From Scilla litardierei (lineage: Eukaryota > Streptophyta > Magnoliopsida > Asparagales > Asparagaceae): a DNA stretch of 64,000 bases. The notes beneath the pieces are model-generated. The model was not told the origin of the DNA, made no database searches, and saw only the letters and a program-made list of their open reading frames with translations. The first letter of the stretch is position 1. Every line of letters begins with the position of its first letter. This document shows, piece by piece, positions 12,806 through 24,144 of this stretch. Where the stretch lies: contig CM061138.1 of NCBI GenBank assembly GCA_030789695.1, forward strand, positions 182,443,051 to 182,507,050. Direction: 5' to 3'. A program made the translations under genes and the position numbers.

Positions 12806-13454
12806 GTCATGTTTAATTACAATTAACGGTACGCGAATATTGTTCACGTCATTGCATTTTGCCTGTCACGTTTAAATACAATTAACTGTACGTGAATATC
12901 TGTTCATGACATTGCATAAATCGATTGTTCATCGTGAATGTGTAGCTCACGCTACAAAACTGATAGTTCCTGGCTCGTGACCAGAAGCGAGCATAATGAG
13001 TTGCTAACCCCAACGCTCGATATTGAGGCTAGGTGTCCCCTACGCCATACTTGTGTTTCCTGGCTCGTGACCAGAAGCGAGCATAATGAGTTGCTAACCC
13101 CAACGCTCGATATTGAATTGTGAACTTGGAAAACAAGCTCCCGTGCGGGGCAACCCTGGCTCACTTGCTGGGCTCATGTACATGGACCCTAGCTTGTTTA
13201 CGTGTGGGATGGGGTAAGGGTTAAGCAGCCATTCAACTGGGAGTCTGCCCGATCAGCAACTGCAGTTGTAAGGCGTAAACTCTGGGGTGGGGTAGTGTTT
13301 AGTGCCGATCGGTGTGAATGATGTACCATTCAGCTGAAGGGCGTAAACATCTACAAACAACAGTGAAACGTGATTAGTGTTTAGTGTCGATCGGTGTGAA
13401 TGATGTACCATTCAGCTGAAGGGCGTAAACATCTACAAAACAACGTGAAATGAT
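12806..13454 (+). repeat. Three local tandem duplications in the host LTR
   Basis: Two diverged copies of a roughly 60-bp unit (TTTAAnTACAATTAACnGTACG) lie at about 12806-12917. A 60-bp unit beginning TTCCTGGCTCGTGACC is repeated with period 90 at 12967-13026 and 13057-13116. An 82-bp unit beginning TAGTGTTTAGTG is repeated at 13293-13374 and from 13375. All lie in the R/U5-side half of the Ty3 LTR. Confidence 0.8.
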
Positions 13455-14080
13455 TGAGATTGTTAGCAGCTTGGCTACTCTTGTCTTGTCCCGATAATGG
13501 TTCTCTTGTACTTATTGTCTCGCCATGTCTTGCTTGTGCACTCATGTTATAACTGCCATGTCATGCATACTATAACTGCTAGGTTGCTAGTTTACCTTCC
13601 TTTCAGTTTCCTTGCTCAAGTCTTTTCAGACTTGCTGACATGTGCCCCTTTCTCTTTGGGTGTCGCATGTTAGTTGTCGAGCCAGAGCTTGTTGCAGAGG
13701 ACGTTGTGTTTGCTGAGGAGGAGTCTTGTGGACACCGGTGACTTGTTGAGTTTCCCTTTATGTTTTAGGATTCCTGTTAGTTGTCGGTGTGTGGCACCCT
13801 TGTATGTATGTTATTCCTTGTTGGCCATGTTTAGGCCTTAGACTCTTTTTCCTTTAGCCTGGTGGCTTTTCTGCGATATTGTAATTTGTTTATGGACATT
13901 TGGAGATTCAATAAAATGTCGTCTCATTTCCTTATTATCATTGTTGTTTCGTTTCGCTTTGCAAGGACTTGCCATAATAAGTGTTTTTTTACGCTTATCA
14001 GACTTGGAGCTTCACAGCTTGAAGTTTGTGCGGACCTCCTCACGTCTCGCCTCCACATTTTTGGGAAGCGGGGCGTGACA

Positions 14081-15300
14081 ATGATATTACTTGAGAAGGA
14101 AACCAAGTGAACAAATAGAGACATGATTTCATCCTAGCTTAATTATCACAAAGGATTTAACATGAGGCATAATGTGACAAAATATCTTTTGAGCAAAGGC
14201 ATGAAGATAGTCTACGATCAAAGTCACAAGGTAGGTCATAAACGAGTAAAGTTATCATGAACATCGCAAGCATGCATACCAATTGTGCGAATGGAATAAG
14301 AAGACTTGTGTAAGCACAATATAATCAGAGGTACCATCAAAGTAGTCATAGTGCATCAAGATATATTCATGGAAGATTATCTATGACAGAATATACATAT
14401 CATCAAACACAATACAAAGCTCATATGATCGTGTATTGCACTAGTTATCTCTAACATCTCATAAAAATAGCATAAAATATGAGCATGAGATGAGAGATGA
14501 CATAGTGAGAAATATAGCTTGAAGATCATAAACTAATATGAATGAATGTTATGTCACTTATGAAAATATCATACATGAAAGATTTAGCTATAGACATGTA
14601 GGATCTCTTGAATAAAATTATAGCTAAACATCAGTCATGAAGTAATTAAAATGACAAGTAACATACATTGATCACCCCAAATCATATCAATATGTCTCAT
14701 AAAGATAATCATATAAATTATGAGCAAAGTATGAGATGCGTGGTGATATAATGAACAAATACACATAAAGATCCTAAATCATTAATCTTATACATGGCAT
14801 GAATTATGTATAACGTAATGAAGTATAGCATGCCATAAAGAAATGAATGATTCTACTAGAATGGTATGACAAATCATGATATGGTCTAAATAATCCATGA
14901 ACATAGTCATCTACGTGAATTAGGCATAAAGAACTGAATCTTAACTGAAAGAATTGAAAAAATTTCAATAAAGGTTAAGATCAATATACTTCATACAATC
15001 TAATAAACAAACAAGCATGTCATACACATCAGTTATCATATCCAGAACATATAACAATCTTCATACAGAAGCATGCATGTGAGGAATGCGATGTGTAATG
15101 ACAACGTGTTCCAAAGATATGAATATCAATAAACAACTAACCAATTCATTAACAAGGTAGTCACATAAACACACAATCTTCATGAGGGTGTGACAAGAAT
15201 GAGCTAATGAAGAAGTATGCTATATTACACAAATCGAATATATTAAACTACCAATTGAAAACATGGTAGTCAAAACCAATATATTAAAATACCAATTGTG
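14081..15300 (-). other. AT-rich decayed Sirevirus interior, no gene recognised
   Basis: The sequence is AT-rich with frequent stops in all frames. I found no RT, integrase or RNase H motif. Its place between the duplicated gag tails and the inserted Ty3 LTR makes it part of the minus-strand element by position only. Confidence 0.4.
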
Positions 15301-15304
15301 CAAA

Positions 15305-17480
15305 ACACTTACTTACAACCATTTAGCTCTCCATATATGTGTGCATCTCCAATGCACCATCCTTTCCTTTGAATTGATCCATCATTTGTAAACCAAGGAA
15401 TGTGTAGGGTAGGCATCGTGCACAACAATCTGACAATACAACAATTGGTTGTATCCAAAAACTTTTTGGATCCAATAGGTTAAGGAACAAAATCAAGTAG
15501 TCCAATAACCACACATTTACCAATTGTAAATAACACTCATCAATAGAAATGCATGACATGCATTGATAAGAGTTATTATAATCACGAAAATCATACATAT
15601 AAGGAATTAACAATTCTCAATCATTTGAAGTTAGATATACATATACTAATAATTCCTATGCATATGATTTAGTCAAGCAACATCATTATGAATACACACA
15701 TCTAATACAATAGTGTGTGCAAGAAAGATTCCTCGTTCAATATGCATATGTGCACAAAATAAACATTCACGGCACAACACATATTGAATGAAGGCAAGAA
15801 AAGTAATACCACAAAAAGTGTGCATGAAAGCATAATGTATTAATTTTCAAAACCAAATTTCTCTTTCCCTTTGGCATATCAACAAGATAGGAAGGTGCAA
15901 ATTGATAATAAATCACCAAGGGTCAGAGAAATCAACCAATCTATATGCACAACATAATATGAATGAAATGCAATGACATATAGATGAACATAACATGATA
16001 GCAATCAAAACATGTCATACTCCCACAAAATCATACAAGCATGGTACCCAAGCATGAAGTGCAATATGAGTGGGTAAGCAAGGTGGAAATCAAATAAAGA
16101 TCAGAGTTTGATTTTCATATATATATTCGCATGAGAATATGTCATTCCTAATATACGATTCTATATGTGTGTTCATACCATGCCTAGAAACAATCTTAGG
16201 AATCCAAAAGATAGTGATTTGAGATTCTTAAGAAGTTGTAGAGGCATGAGTAGGAAGTTGGGATGCACGCTTGTGAAGTGGAACATAAATATTAGCGTGT
16301 CCCGTGTGTGAAACATGCAAATGAGCATTACTTCTAACATGAAAATATTTAAGCCACATGTTATAAATAATCCTCGAATAAACATATGAGTAAGGATTAT
16401 GAATACACAATGCACATTGGTCAAGAATTTGACACACGTGAAACACATAGACATGAATGACATACGAGGCACACAATATGCAAACATAGAATATGCATGA
16501 GATAGTCTCAAACACAAAGTGACATCTACATGCATCCAACACACATGGAAACCAAATGTAAGAATATACTTACAACATTAAGCTCCCCCTACTTTGGTGC
16601 ATCACTTAAGCACCATCAACTCCATTTGAACGAAAATCTTTGCAAATCAAAGAGTTGGTAGGGTTGGTATCCCAATGTGGATTGAACCTAGAAAACATAA
16701 TTTTGGTATCCAAAAAACTTTTTGGATCCTATGGGTTAGGCAACAAATTTAAAATACTAAATTCAAATAATTGTAACTCATATCCTAATGTAATCATACA
16801 CAATGTTTATGTTGCATATAATCAAACATGAATATGAGCCAACGCATGTGTTGCATGAAAATATTAAATATTTTAGACCTGAAAATCACAAACACAATGA
16901 TTTACTAATAAACATGCAATAGAAATCAAATTCAATATGAATTTAAGTTTCTAACAAACATGAGCATCTAAGACCAAAATCCAAACAAAAGAATAAACCA
17001 ATTCTAAACACAAATGCCTTGGTACCCATAAAATGAAAATAAACTTATGGTACCAAGCAAATGAAGGGTCAACGGAAACTAACCCTTCGGAAACCAAGTC
17101 CAAGAGGACCGTGATTTCCCAACATAATCATCATTCAAAATAATATTATGAATATAAGATTGCACATACATATCCTTAGCATGAGTGCTAGTGTTCTTAG
17201 GACCCCAAATAGTGTATGATTTGGGAATCCTCTTTCTAGTGGTTGCATGCACAAAAGGTTGATTTCTACGTGGTGCATGTGGCCTAGGAGCATGAGATCT
17301 AGCAAGAGCATGAGGAACATTGTGTTGTGCAAAAGCATGATGATGGGCATATGATCCATGGTGTGGTGTTGCATGCATACGTGGATGAATATGAGGTGTG
17401 TATGCATGAAGATGATCATGAGAATAAGCATGCACATGAGGATGTGATGTGTGATCATAAGCATGTGAAGGTGCATGAGC
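15305..17480 (-). repeat. Degenerate tandem duplication of the gag tail region
   Basis: Two diverged blocks of about 1.2 kb follow each other. The segment near 16560-16760 (CTCCCCCTAC, GCACCAT, TATCCAAAAAACTTTTTGGATCC) recurs near 15305-15490. The His-rich tail with an IPK-TIW-PK pattern at 17079-17435 has a weaker counterpart near 16140-16560, which reads FWIPKIV followed by IESYIRND. This suggests internal duplication of the 3' part of gag before decay. The alignment was made by eye. Confidence 0.45.
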
Positions 17481-18596
17481 ATGAGTATGTGCTTAGGAGT
17501 GTCTCAAATGAGTGTTTGCACGTGCTCGTGGGTGTGGAGCATAAAAACCATCATTAGTATGAACATGTGGGGTAGGATGTGTGTTCCTACGTGGCATAGT
17601 ATTGGTGTACATAAATGCATGACCCTTCTTTGGAGGTCCACCCAAAGTGGGTTTCTTTCCAAATGAGGGAGGAATAGGAGTGGTGGTTTCCTTAGTAGTA
17701 GAACTACCCAAGTTGTTATAGACACCACTCGTGGATGCACAGGAGGATGGCCTCACTAAATCTATAGTTGCTTCACTATAGGAGGTGCATGCATTCAAGA
17801 TGGATGCATGTGTGGTGAGCTCGTGCACTTGGGATTTGAGATTCTCATTCTCAATGACCAAACAAGTGTTTTGAGATTGAAGATTTTCAATCTCAAGATC
17901 GTTACTAATCACAGTAGAAACATGATCAAGTTGAGATTTGAGGGACTCCACCTCATTTCTCAACATGCTATTTTGAGTAAGCAAACTTGCTTTCTCAATA
18001 GCGAGTGTCTCAACAATGGTGTCATTGTTAGAGGTGCTACATGAAGATGTGTTAGAGAGACTAGCAATCTTATTCTTAGCATCACAATATGTATGCATAA
18101 GCTTTTGATATTAATCAAATAATTGCTTAAGTTCAATTTTAAGATCATCCGTTGTTACCTCTTCATCGTCGCTATCGCTTTCACTTAAATCGCTTGATTC
18201 GTCACTAGAGTCGTCCTCTCGTGCCATCAAACCCATGAGTGAATCTCTTTCATCATTGGAGGAAGAACACTCCAAGGTGGACTCTTCTTGCTCCGCTAGC
18301 ATGTGCCATATTTGATATGCCGTTGTTGCCTTGGACACACGCATAAGAATGTCATAAGTTAAATAATCAAGTAAGACATTCATTACCTCTTCATGTTTCT
18401 TCACCAATTCTTTTTGCTTATTTGTCCATTCATGTTCAGGAGTGGTAGGTGCACGAAAGGGCTTCTCCACAAGCTTCCAATAATCCTCATCGATGGATTG
18501 AATATAGGCCTTCATCTTCACACACCAAATTTGATAATTGGGCCCAAGGAGATATGGTGGAAAAGGGGTTCGTGTGTTGTTGTTGTTAGTTGCCAT
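17079..18596 (-). pseudogene. Broken Sirevirus gag (capsid) gene
   Basis: One reading frame runs from MATNNNNTRTPF at 18596 to WTWFPKG at 17079 (506 codons), broken by in-frame stops near 18111 and 17493. In order it has an N-terminal copia capsid block (YQIWCVKMKAYIQS ... TAYQIWHMLAEQ), an acidic Ser/Asp/Glu-rich segment (SDLSESDSDDEE), a coiled-coil-like Leu/Asn/Ser region, and a His-rich tail ending in the IPKSYTIWGPK pattern seen in Sirevirus gags. After WHMLAEQ the sequence jumps straight to the acidic region, so the central capsid part normal for this family is missing. No CCHC zinc knuckle was found. It starts 9 bp after the PBS. Gag proteins of this type package element RNA into virus-like particles in the cytoplasm; this copy cannot. 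Confidence 0.75.
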
Positions 18597-18604
18597 AGCT
18601 ATAA

Positions 18605-18620
18605 CCTTACTCTGATACCA
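18605..18620 (-). other. Primer-binding site (initiator-Met tRNA)
   Basis: On the minus strand it reads TGGTATCAGAGTAAGG, two bases after the LTR end. This is the standard minus-strand priming site of plant copia elements. Confidence 0.9.
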
Positions 18621-18622
18621 AT

Positions 18623-20756
18623 TGTAGTGACCCTGTGCTATGAGGAACAAACACTAGAGGGGGTGAATAGTGTTTTATAGAATTATAAGGAATTTACGCC
18701 AAATAAAACCCTAATTAACCAACAAATGCGGAATACAATAAGTGAACAATAACTCAAGCAAGAAAGAAATGCTAACAAGCAATCTACCCTGGTTCGGTGC
18801 CACCCAAGTCTCCCCGACTTGTTACCGGTGCCCTACTCCAGTAACACCCGGATCCCCTCCGGATACTCTAGCAAACCGCTAGAGATTTCCTTTAGCCCAC
18901 TTGCGGGAACCCCACAAATGCAATCGACCTACAATCGATGTCCGTGTATCCCACAACCCGGGAACACACAAAGTACCTTAATCCCACAACTCGGGACTAA
19001 GAACACTCTCACTAACCGAGAGCAAAACGAAATCTTGACTCCCACAACTTGGGATCAAGCCAATCCTCTCACCACCGTGAGTATACAACAAGTATGAAGT
19101 ATAAAGAATGATATATAAAACTTCTTACCACAAAATCCTATGCCTTGAGAAATACTTACCAAATTAGGGCAAGAATGGATTTTGAGGAAGATGAGATCAC
19201 CAAACCCTAGCTCCACCAAGATGAGCAGCAATAGATGGCTAGGGAGAAGTTGGTGATTTGGATTCAAGCTCTTAGCTTGAGAAGCTCACAAGGAAGGATA
19301 ATCTCTCTTGAGGAATTAGTGCTCAAAGAGTGAGGGAGAGATTCTTGTGAGATGAGAGAGCTTGGAATTGGAGTTGAATGGCTCTCTTCAAAGATGTGAA
19401 AATGTCTCTAATTTCAGCCTTGGATCCCTAGTTAGAAGCACTCAAACTTATATAGGGATGAGAGAAAACGGTCACAAAATTCGTGGCATTAAATGCCCCA
19501 ACGGCTCTATTCTGAAGCTGCTTAATCGGTCTAAGAAGGATCATCAACCGACTAGATTGACAACTAGTCGGTCAGTGAACCTTCTTGGACCGACTAGATG
19601 GTTGACAGAGAAGATGATGAAATCATGGGTAAGCACTAGTCGGTCTAAGAAGGATCATCAACCGACTAGATTGACAACTAGCCGGTCAGTGAACCTTCTT
19701 GGACCGACTAGATTGACTTTTAATGCATTAACCATCCTTCTTGAACCAACTAACTGGTCAACAGTACAAAGGTCGAATTTCACACGGAAAACTAGTCGGT
19801 CTGAGAAGATACACCAACCGACTAGATCGTCATTTAGTCGGTCGGTGAACCTTCTTGGACCGACTAATTGGTCAACAAATGGTCTTGAATTGATTAGGAT
19901 AACTAGTCGGTCTGAGAAGGATTTCCAACCGACTAAATCGTCATCTAGTCGGTCGGTGAACCTTCTTGGACTGACTAATTGACCAACAGTGAATGGGCTG
20001 AATTTAACTAGGATGTCTAGTCGGTTCAAGAAGAATTTCCAACCGACTATATCGTCATCTAGTCGGTTGGTTCTTCTACTTGAACCAACTAAGATGCATA
20101 CGAAGCCGAGAAAAGAAGCGATAAGCTACGGGAAAGTTTCTAATGGCTTCTAAGACAATCCTAGAGATAAGATATGAAAGTTATGAAGATTTCTAGGCAA
20201 GTACTACTCAAGGCTTAACATTCTACTAAACCGAAGCTAGAAGACATAAAAGTAAACACGACAACCCGTCTTCAAAGCTTCAACATGGAGAATCCGAATC
20301 CATTGACTTTATGAATACTCCTTGAGCTTCAACGAAGCTCTAGGCATAACGATCACGCGTTCTGAGGAAGTCTTGGGACGTCGCTTGAGATGAACAAATT
20401 ACTTTGGCGACGATCTCCATAAATCTTCATAGTCTTGAGTCTTTTAGTTGAATGACTTGAATGTCATAGTCTTCGAAGCTTTTGACTCAACCATTCCTAT
20501 CTTCTCTTTGGATTGAATCTCCATTCATTTGTTGATGCCATTGGCTTGAGGTTTGAGGTAGCCTTTGAGTTCTTCAAGCCAATGCTTCACCTTTGTTGAT
20601 CTACCTAGTTCTCCACTTGAATCAACACGTGTAGTCACTTTTGATCTTCTTGAATCTAATTGGTGACTTTATAGCTAACTGCAATCATAAGAGTTAGTCA
20701 TAATGATTTGTGTTTGATCATCATCAAAATCAAGGTGGAGAGTCCAATACTCAACA
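18623..20756 (-). repeat. 5' LTR of the minus-strand Sirevirus
   Basis: It is 2134 bp. On the minus strand it starts TGTTGAGTATTGGAC and ends GGGTCACTACA. Both ends match the plus-strand Sirevirus LTR at 22339-24144, so the two belong to one family. It contains the CTAGTCGGTC motif array. Confidence 0.85.
19523..20092 (-). repeat. CTAGTCGGTC palindromic motif array in a Sirevirus LTR
   Basis: More than a dozen copies of CTAGTCGGTC and GACCGACTAG alternate, embedded in repeats of the AAGAAGGATCATCAACCGAC type. ORFs through this array (for example 19362-19982) are side effects of the repeat and not genes. Palindromic repeats are a known trait of Sirevirus LTRs. Confidence 0.8.
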
Positions 20757-21457
20757 TGTTCTCTGCGAGAGGTTGGGCTGTTCACCTAGTAGTGATGTCC
20801 AACATCCTGCCGAGATATGGATTATCTGACCAGCCGTCTCAGGAAATACTGAAGTGTATGTATGCTATTTTCTCTGGCATGCCCGTGAACTGGGCCAGTG
20901 TCCTCCTTGATAGGATGGACAGGGTTGAGTTCACGACCTCCTCGTCTTACATTCCTTACGGTGGTCTTCTGACTCGTATTTTCCGTCATTTTGGTGTTGA
21001 TTTGACTCGTTACGAGCCCATGCCCTTTGGTCCTCTCCTCGACGCTTCTGCAAAGTCGAAATCTTCTTCGGCTCTGCAGACTGCCTCGAAGAAGAGGAAA
21101 TCTACTTCAGCTCCGTCCTCATCCACTGTTCCTCTAGCTGACCTGCCTTCATCCTCTGCTCCACCATCTCGTGATATTCTTTTGGAGATGGTCACTGGTA
21201 TTTACAGATTGGTGTCCCTCTCTGTCCTCCATCAGGGAATACCTAACCCTGAGGATCTGAGACAGTTTGTTCCCCGGCTTCATGTTCCTCCTCAACCCAC
21301 TGATGTCGTTGAGCCTCCTAATGTAGCTTATACTCAGGATGTTGCTACTGATGCTGCTGCTACTAATGTTGCTCCCTCTGACCCTCCTCCAGAGGATACA
21401 CCTGCTGTCACAGAGCCTGCTTCTTCTTCTGCAGCCCCTGGAGACGCTCACTCTTAG
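20757..21457 (+). pseudogene. 5'-truncated env-like ORF of a Sirevirus
   Basis: About 233 codons stay open from the insertion edge to a TAG at 21457. The N-terminal half (NILPRYGLSDQPSQEIL ... MYAIFSGMPVNWASVLLDRM) resembles the domain known as 'putative plant transposon protein' found in the extra ORFs of plant retroelements. The C-terminal half is rich in Ser, Pro and Ala (SSSAPPSRD, PPPEDTPAVTEPASSSA). The apparent start ATG at 20756 spans the junction with the neighbouring LTR and is an artefact; the true start is lost. Its position between pol and the 3' LTR matches the extra or env-like ORF of Sireviruses. I see no clear signal peptide or membrane segment in the remaining part, and its role is unknown. 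Confidence 0.6.
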
Positions 21458-22338
21458 ATAGGTGTTTGAGTGGTGTTAGTTTGGTGATGATTGATTTTTT
21501 TGTTATGACTGTTGGATGATGTTGTCAGTGACTTTATATATGTATGATGTTGTACTTCGCTATCGTCATGATGATATTTTTTGTCTTGATCATGATGTAT
21601 CTTTTTGTGATGGACATGTAGATGTCCATCCGTTGATGTACTCCTCATCTTTTATATCTATATATGATGTGCTGTTTATCTTGTGTCACACTATGCTATA
21701 CTGCTTATCTTATCTGTGTGATGTATGATATGTTGTCTCCATGTATGCTATACTCTCTCTGACGTGTTTTTGAGACAATATATGAATTTGGTATTTGTTT
21801 TATCATGCTATCTCTGGTAAGATGCATTTGTGACATCTTTTTTGAAACTATTGTTTGTGTATATATCTAATGTTGATATTGGACTTCAATTCCATTACTC
21901 ACATGTATATATGATGTGATTTTATGAGTTTTTGATGTGATATATCTTTATACTCCTTGATTGTTGTTAGTTCATATTTAGCACTATTATTGTTGTTGTT
22001 ATTTGCTCCCACCTTTTTGGATAATGCCATAGGGGGAGAGAAATAAACATACAAGATTCATAATGGATGTGCTAAGTATGTTCTAACGCTTGAATCTAAG
22101 ATTTATGTTGCCTTAGATTCAGGGGGAGTAAGATTACAATGAATAGGGATTGTAATTCCTAGATCTTTTGAATTTATATGCATGCGTTCCTTACTCATTT
22201 GCTTCAATTGATATGAAGATGCCCTAATATTTGTTGACTAACTTGATTGGCATCTATGTAGGGGAAGTAAGTTTTCATTGTGCACAATTATTTATCTTTT
22301 TGTTTTTGTTTGTTTGTCATCATCAAAAAGGGAGAGAA
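21458..22338 (+). other. 3' non-coding region with repeated polypurine tracts
   Basis: A T-rich spacer leads to four purine tracts: AGGGGGAGAG near 22031, CAGGGGGAGTAAG near 22119, AGGGGAAGTAAG near 22260 and AAAAAGGGAGAGAA at 22325-22338. The last directly precedes the LTR. Repeated tracts are characteristic of Sireviruses; only the last is placed to prime at the LTR. Confidence 0.7.
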
Positions 22339-24144
22339 TGTTGAGTATTGGACTTCTCCCTACTTGGTGTTAATGATGAGCAAACATAAATACTTGTGAC
22401 TAATCCCCTATTTTGCAGTTAATCCATTGCATAAGCTATTTATGAAGATCTACTTGCAATGGATGACTCTCAAACGTCATTGAAGGCAAATGACATGAAT
22501 TGGTTGATCGTAGATGATGATTGAAGCTCCGTGAAGACTTCAAGCTCTTACGATGGAAAGAAGAGATTATTCGTCAATGTAATTTTTCTTTTATCTCTTC
22601 TAGTATGTAGCTTAGAAGTAGAACTTTGATGGAGCACTCACACACATCTACATTCAGTCATAGGACTCCATTAGATCAATTGTCCTTTGACTCCAATTCA
22701 TTTCTCTATTGGTTGTGCAAGGATTGTTTATAACAGTCGACTGCTTAACAGTTTACAGTCGCCTATCTCAAAAACAGTCAACTGTATTTTGTTCTACAGT
22801 CGCCTGTTACGCACAAACTTTTACAATATAGTTTTGGGCCTTCTCTGAATACTTCGCACAGGCTACTGATGAATGATTCACAGGCACCTGTCCAAGTGAC
22901 AAGTCGACTGTGTTTTTTAAATCAGTCGCATGTCTATCCTTGCCCAAACTTTGTTTGATCTGACTTTTACGGCTAGTCGACGTGCTGTATATACAGTCGA
23001 CTTTCTATTAGATCAGTCGACTGTCTATGCTGCAACAGTCGCCTGTCTGTAAGTCATTTCTTTGACTCAGTTCTCTGGAAATTTCTCATGCTATTGACAG
23101 TCGTCTGTATAAGGATTTACAGTCGCCTGTTCTGATTAACAGTCGACTGTGTTCCTTGCATCAGTCGTCTGTCCTGTTACTTGTGAGATTTGCAGTATTT
23201 GTCTAACTTACCCATCTCTCGGCCAGTCGCCTTTCGAAAGATTTACAGTGGCATGTTGGTTTAACAGACGACTGTCTTTGCTTCATCAGTCGACTGTCCA
23301 CGTGGTAAGTTACCGTTATGAATTCTCACATACCCTTGCTGACTGTGCAACAGTCGACTGCGGATTGTTCAACAGTCGACTGTCGCGAGTTCAGATTCTA
23401 TCCGTTGAGATTTTTCTCAGGATTCCAATTGGGTTTTTGCCTAAACTGTTTTGTGGATTTGAGAAAGCTATAAGTAGAGCTTCTATCGTTCCATTGGAAG
23501 GTTACTCATTCATTGCAAATTCATCTCAAGCTTTCATTTCCAAAGATCAAAGCTTTCAAATCCAAATCCCTAAGTATTTCCAAATCTTGTTCTCTTGCTC
23601 ACCAACCTAGAACCAAAGTGTGATCATCTAAGCATTTGGTGCAGTCAAGAGAAAGGGCTTCTCCTCTCTTCCAAGAGAGTTCTTCAACACACATCACACT
23701 CCTCCTTCAAGTTCTACTTCAAGGCATAGGTGATTGTAAGTGTTGTTTTCATTATTTCATAACATTCGTTATTTGTGTTGTGCTCTCGGTTGTGAGAGTG
23801 GTTTGCTTGCTCCCAAGTTGTGGGAGTCAAGGACATCGATTGTATTCGATTGCACTTGTAGGGTTGCTACAAGTGGGCTTTAAGGAAACCTCAAGTTAGG
23901 GTTCTAACTTGAGTATCCGGTGGTATCCGGGTGGTAGGGACGTACCGGGAACAAGTCGGGAGTTGACTTGGGTAATCTGAACCCTTGAAACATCTCTGCG
24001 TTTGCGTGTGTTTCTTTTTGGGTTGTTTTTCTATTCCGCACTATTTGTTGGATTGCATTTTATTTGGCGTAAATTCCTTTTAAATTTGCATAAACACTTT
24101 TCGACACCCCTTCTAGTGTTTTCCCCATAGACAGGGTCCTTACA
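22339..24144 (+). repeat. 3' LTR of the plus-strand Sirevirus
   Basis: It is 1806 bp, starting TGTTGAGTATTGGAC and ending GGGTCCTTACA. Ends and flanking text match the minus-strand LTR at 18623-20756. It carries a CAGTCGACTG array instead of the CTAGTCGGTC array. Confidence 0.85.
22735..23390 (+). repeat. CAGTCGACTG palindromic motif array
   Basis: About twenty full or partial copies of the 10-bp palindrome CAGTCGACTG, or its CAGTCGCCTG variant, occur at irregular spacing in the upstream half of the LTR. The position corresponds to that of the CTAGTCGGTC array in the sister LTR. Confidence 0.8.

Larger units (their letters stand above)
3795..14080 (+). repeat. 3' LTR of a Ty3-type element, split by a nested element
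   Basis: The LTR starts TGTAACGACTGG immediately after a polypurine tract and ends GCGGGGCGTGACA at 14080, so it has TG...CA ends. It is interrupted by the large-LTR element at 5047-12740 plus its 5-bp duplication. Without that insertion the LTR is about 2587 bp. Its left part carries an array of CTAGTCGGTC-type palindromic motifs and a CT-rich leader-like stretch (4550-4790). Its right part carries three short tandem duplications. The flank at 14081 (ATGAT) would be one copy of its target duplication, but the partner lies outside the window. Confidence 0.75.
14081..20756 (-). mobile_element. 5' half of a minus-strand Sirevirus (copia) element
   Basis: The 5' LTR is 18623-20756, the PBS 18605-18620, gag 17079-18596, and further decayed internal sequence continues down to 14081, where the Ty3 LTR cuts it off. 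A long acidic and histidine-rich gag tail, the PBS TGGTATCAGAGTAAGG and a palindrome-rich LTR fit the Sirevirus lineage. No pol domain was recognised in 14081-17078, and the 3' LTR is absent from the window. The right edge lies in the env-like ORF of another Sirevirus, so this copy probably inserted there. Confidence 0.7.
20757..24144 (+). mobile_element. 3' half of a plus-strand Sirevirus (copia) element
   Basis: It contains an env-like ORF cut at its 5' end, a non-coding stretch with several polypurine tracts, and a complete 3' LTR. Multiple GGGGGAG tracts and the CATCATCAAAAAGGG lead-in to the LTR are typical of Sireviruses. Gag and pol are not in the window; they were probably displaced by the minus-strand Sirevirus insertion at 20756/20757. 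Confidence 0.75.

Noticed and set aside
19362..19982. 206-codon ORF with repeated SRS-KDHQPTR text and its reverse partner
   Set aside because: It is the translation of the CTAGTCGGTC motif array in a Sirevirus LTR.
23149..23610. 153-codon plus-strand ORF
   Set aside because: It lies in the Sirevirus LTR across the CAGTCGACTG array; no domain.
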